NCBI RefSeq assembly: GCF_000586555.1
Contig: NZ_AZUC01000017.1
Location: 1 to 55,759, forward strand
Length of the DNA stretch: 55,759 nt
Direction of reading: 5' to 3'
From: Sporosarcina sp. D27
GTDB lineage: Bacteria > Bacillota > Bacilli > Bacillales_A > Planococcaceae
Below, in pieces: positions 55,743 through 55,759 of this stretch. Both the position numbers and the translations under genes were made by a program. The notes beneath the pieces are model-generated. The model saw only the letters and a program-made list of their open reading frames with translations. It had not been told where the DNA came from and did no database searches. The stretch's first letter is position 1, and each line of letters opens with the position of its first letter.

Positions 55743-55759
55743 GTTGATTTCCGCTGCGA
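55743..55759 (-). repeat. Palindromic repeat, copy D (first 17 bases only)
   Basis: GTTGATTTCCGCTGCGA has the terminal GTTGATT and the following T-x-CGCT-x-C pattern of copy B on the plus strand. The remainder lies beyond the window. Confidence 0.65.

Overview
The window reads as a chromosome segment of a low-to-moderate G+C Gram-positive bacterium of the Bacillales, most likely family Planococcaceae (Sporosarcina-like). The grounds are the AGGAGG-type ribosome binding sites, a T-box leader, an L20-type infC leader, CcpA and CcpN-like sites, and gene order. From about 19.7 kb to the right end the order (ysdA, rplT-rpmI-infC, thrS, dnaI-dnaB-nrdR, gapB, coaE-mutM-polA, phoR-phoP, mdh-icd-citZ, ytvI/fxsA, pyk-pfkA-accA-accD, dnaE-nrnA-ytpI-ytoI-ytkL) follows from memory the Bacillus subtilis backbone. 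speD, ytaF and the malic enzyme ytsJ are missing from their usual places. I see no tRNA, rRNA, CRISPR array, phage or insertion sequence.

Layout. 0.2-2.3 kb: a membrane-anchored Cache-GGDEF-EAL protein with a degenerate GGDEF and an intact EAL domain. 2.5-8.4 kb: a tightly overlapping cydABDC operon (bd-type oxidase and its ABC exporter), divergent from a catalase gene with a PerR/Fur-like box. 10-18.5 kb: a PdaC-like deacetylase, tRNA hydroxylase TrhO, a DUF368 (PopT-type) membrane protein, a YumC-type ferredoxin-NADP reductase, an M3 peptidase and an MDR oxidoreductase. 18.6-24.2 kb: an XRE regulator, a dimeric dUTPase, ysdA, the infC operon with its attenuator leader, and thrS with a T-box. 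24.2-35.2 kb: replication initiation (dnaB, dnaI), nrdR, gapB, DNA repair (mutM, polA), coaE and the PhoPR system. 35-45 kb: TCA genes, glycolytic pfkA-pyk joined to accDA, and a GntR/FadR regulator. 46-55.7 kb: dnaE, nrnA, ytpI, ytoI, ytkL, an M24 peptidase, alanine dehydrogenase and a universal stress protein.

The genes group around central carbon flux and respiration. citZ carries a cre site just downstream of a strong promoter. gapB has two inverted CcpN-like operators. accD is preceded by a regulator gene with a perfect palindromic operator. Translation genes are controlled by RNA leaders.

The least explained structure is a 128-bp palindromic intergenic repeat. Two full copies (21739-21866 and 36301-36428, opposite orientations) align without gaps and show compensatory changes in the outer stem. 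Two truncated copies form the two ends of the window, which suggests the piece is a contig broken at repeats. Other points to check are the AI-2E-family gene without a normal start codon, a replicative polymerase with a decayed PHP domain, and a PhoR that lacks an extracellular sensor domain.
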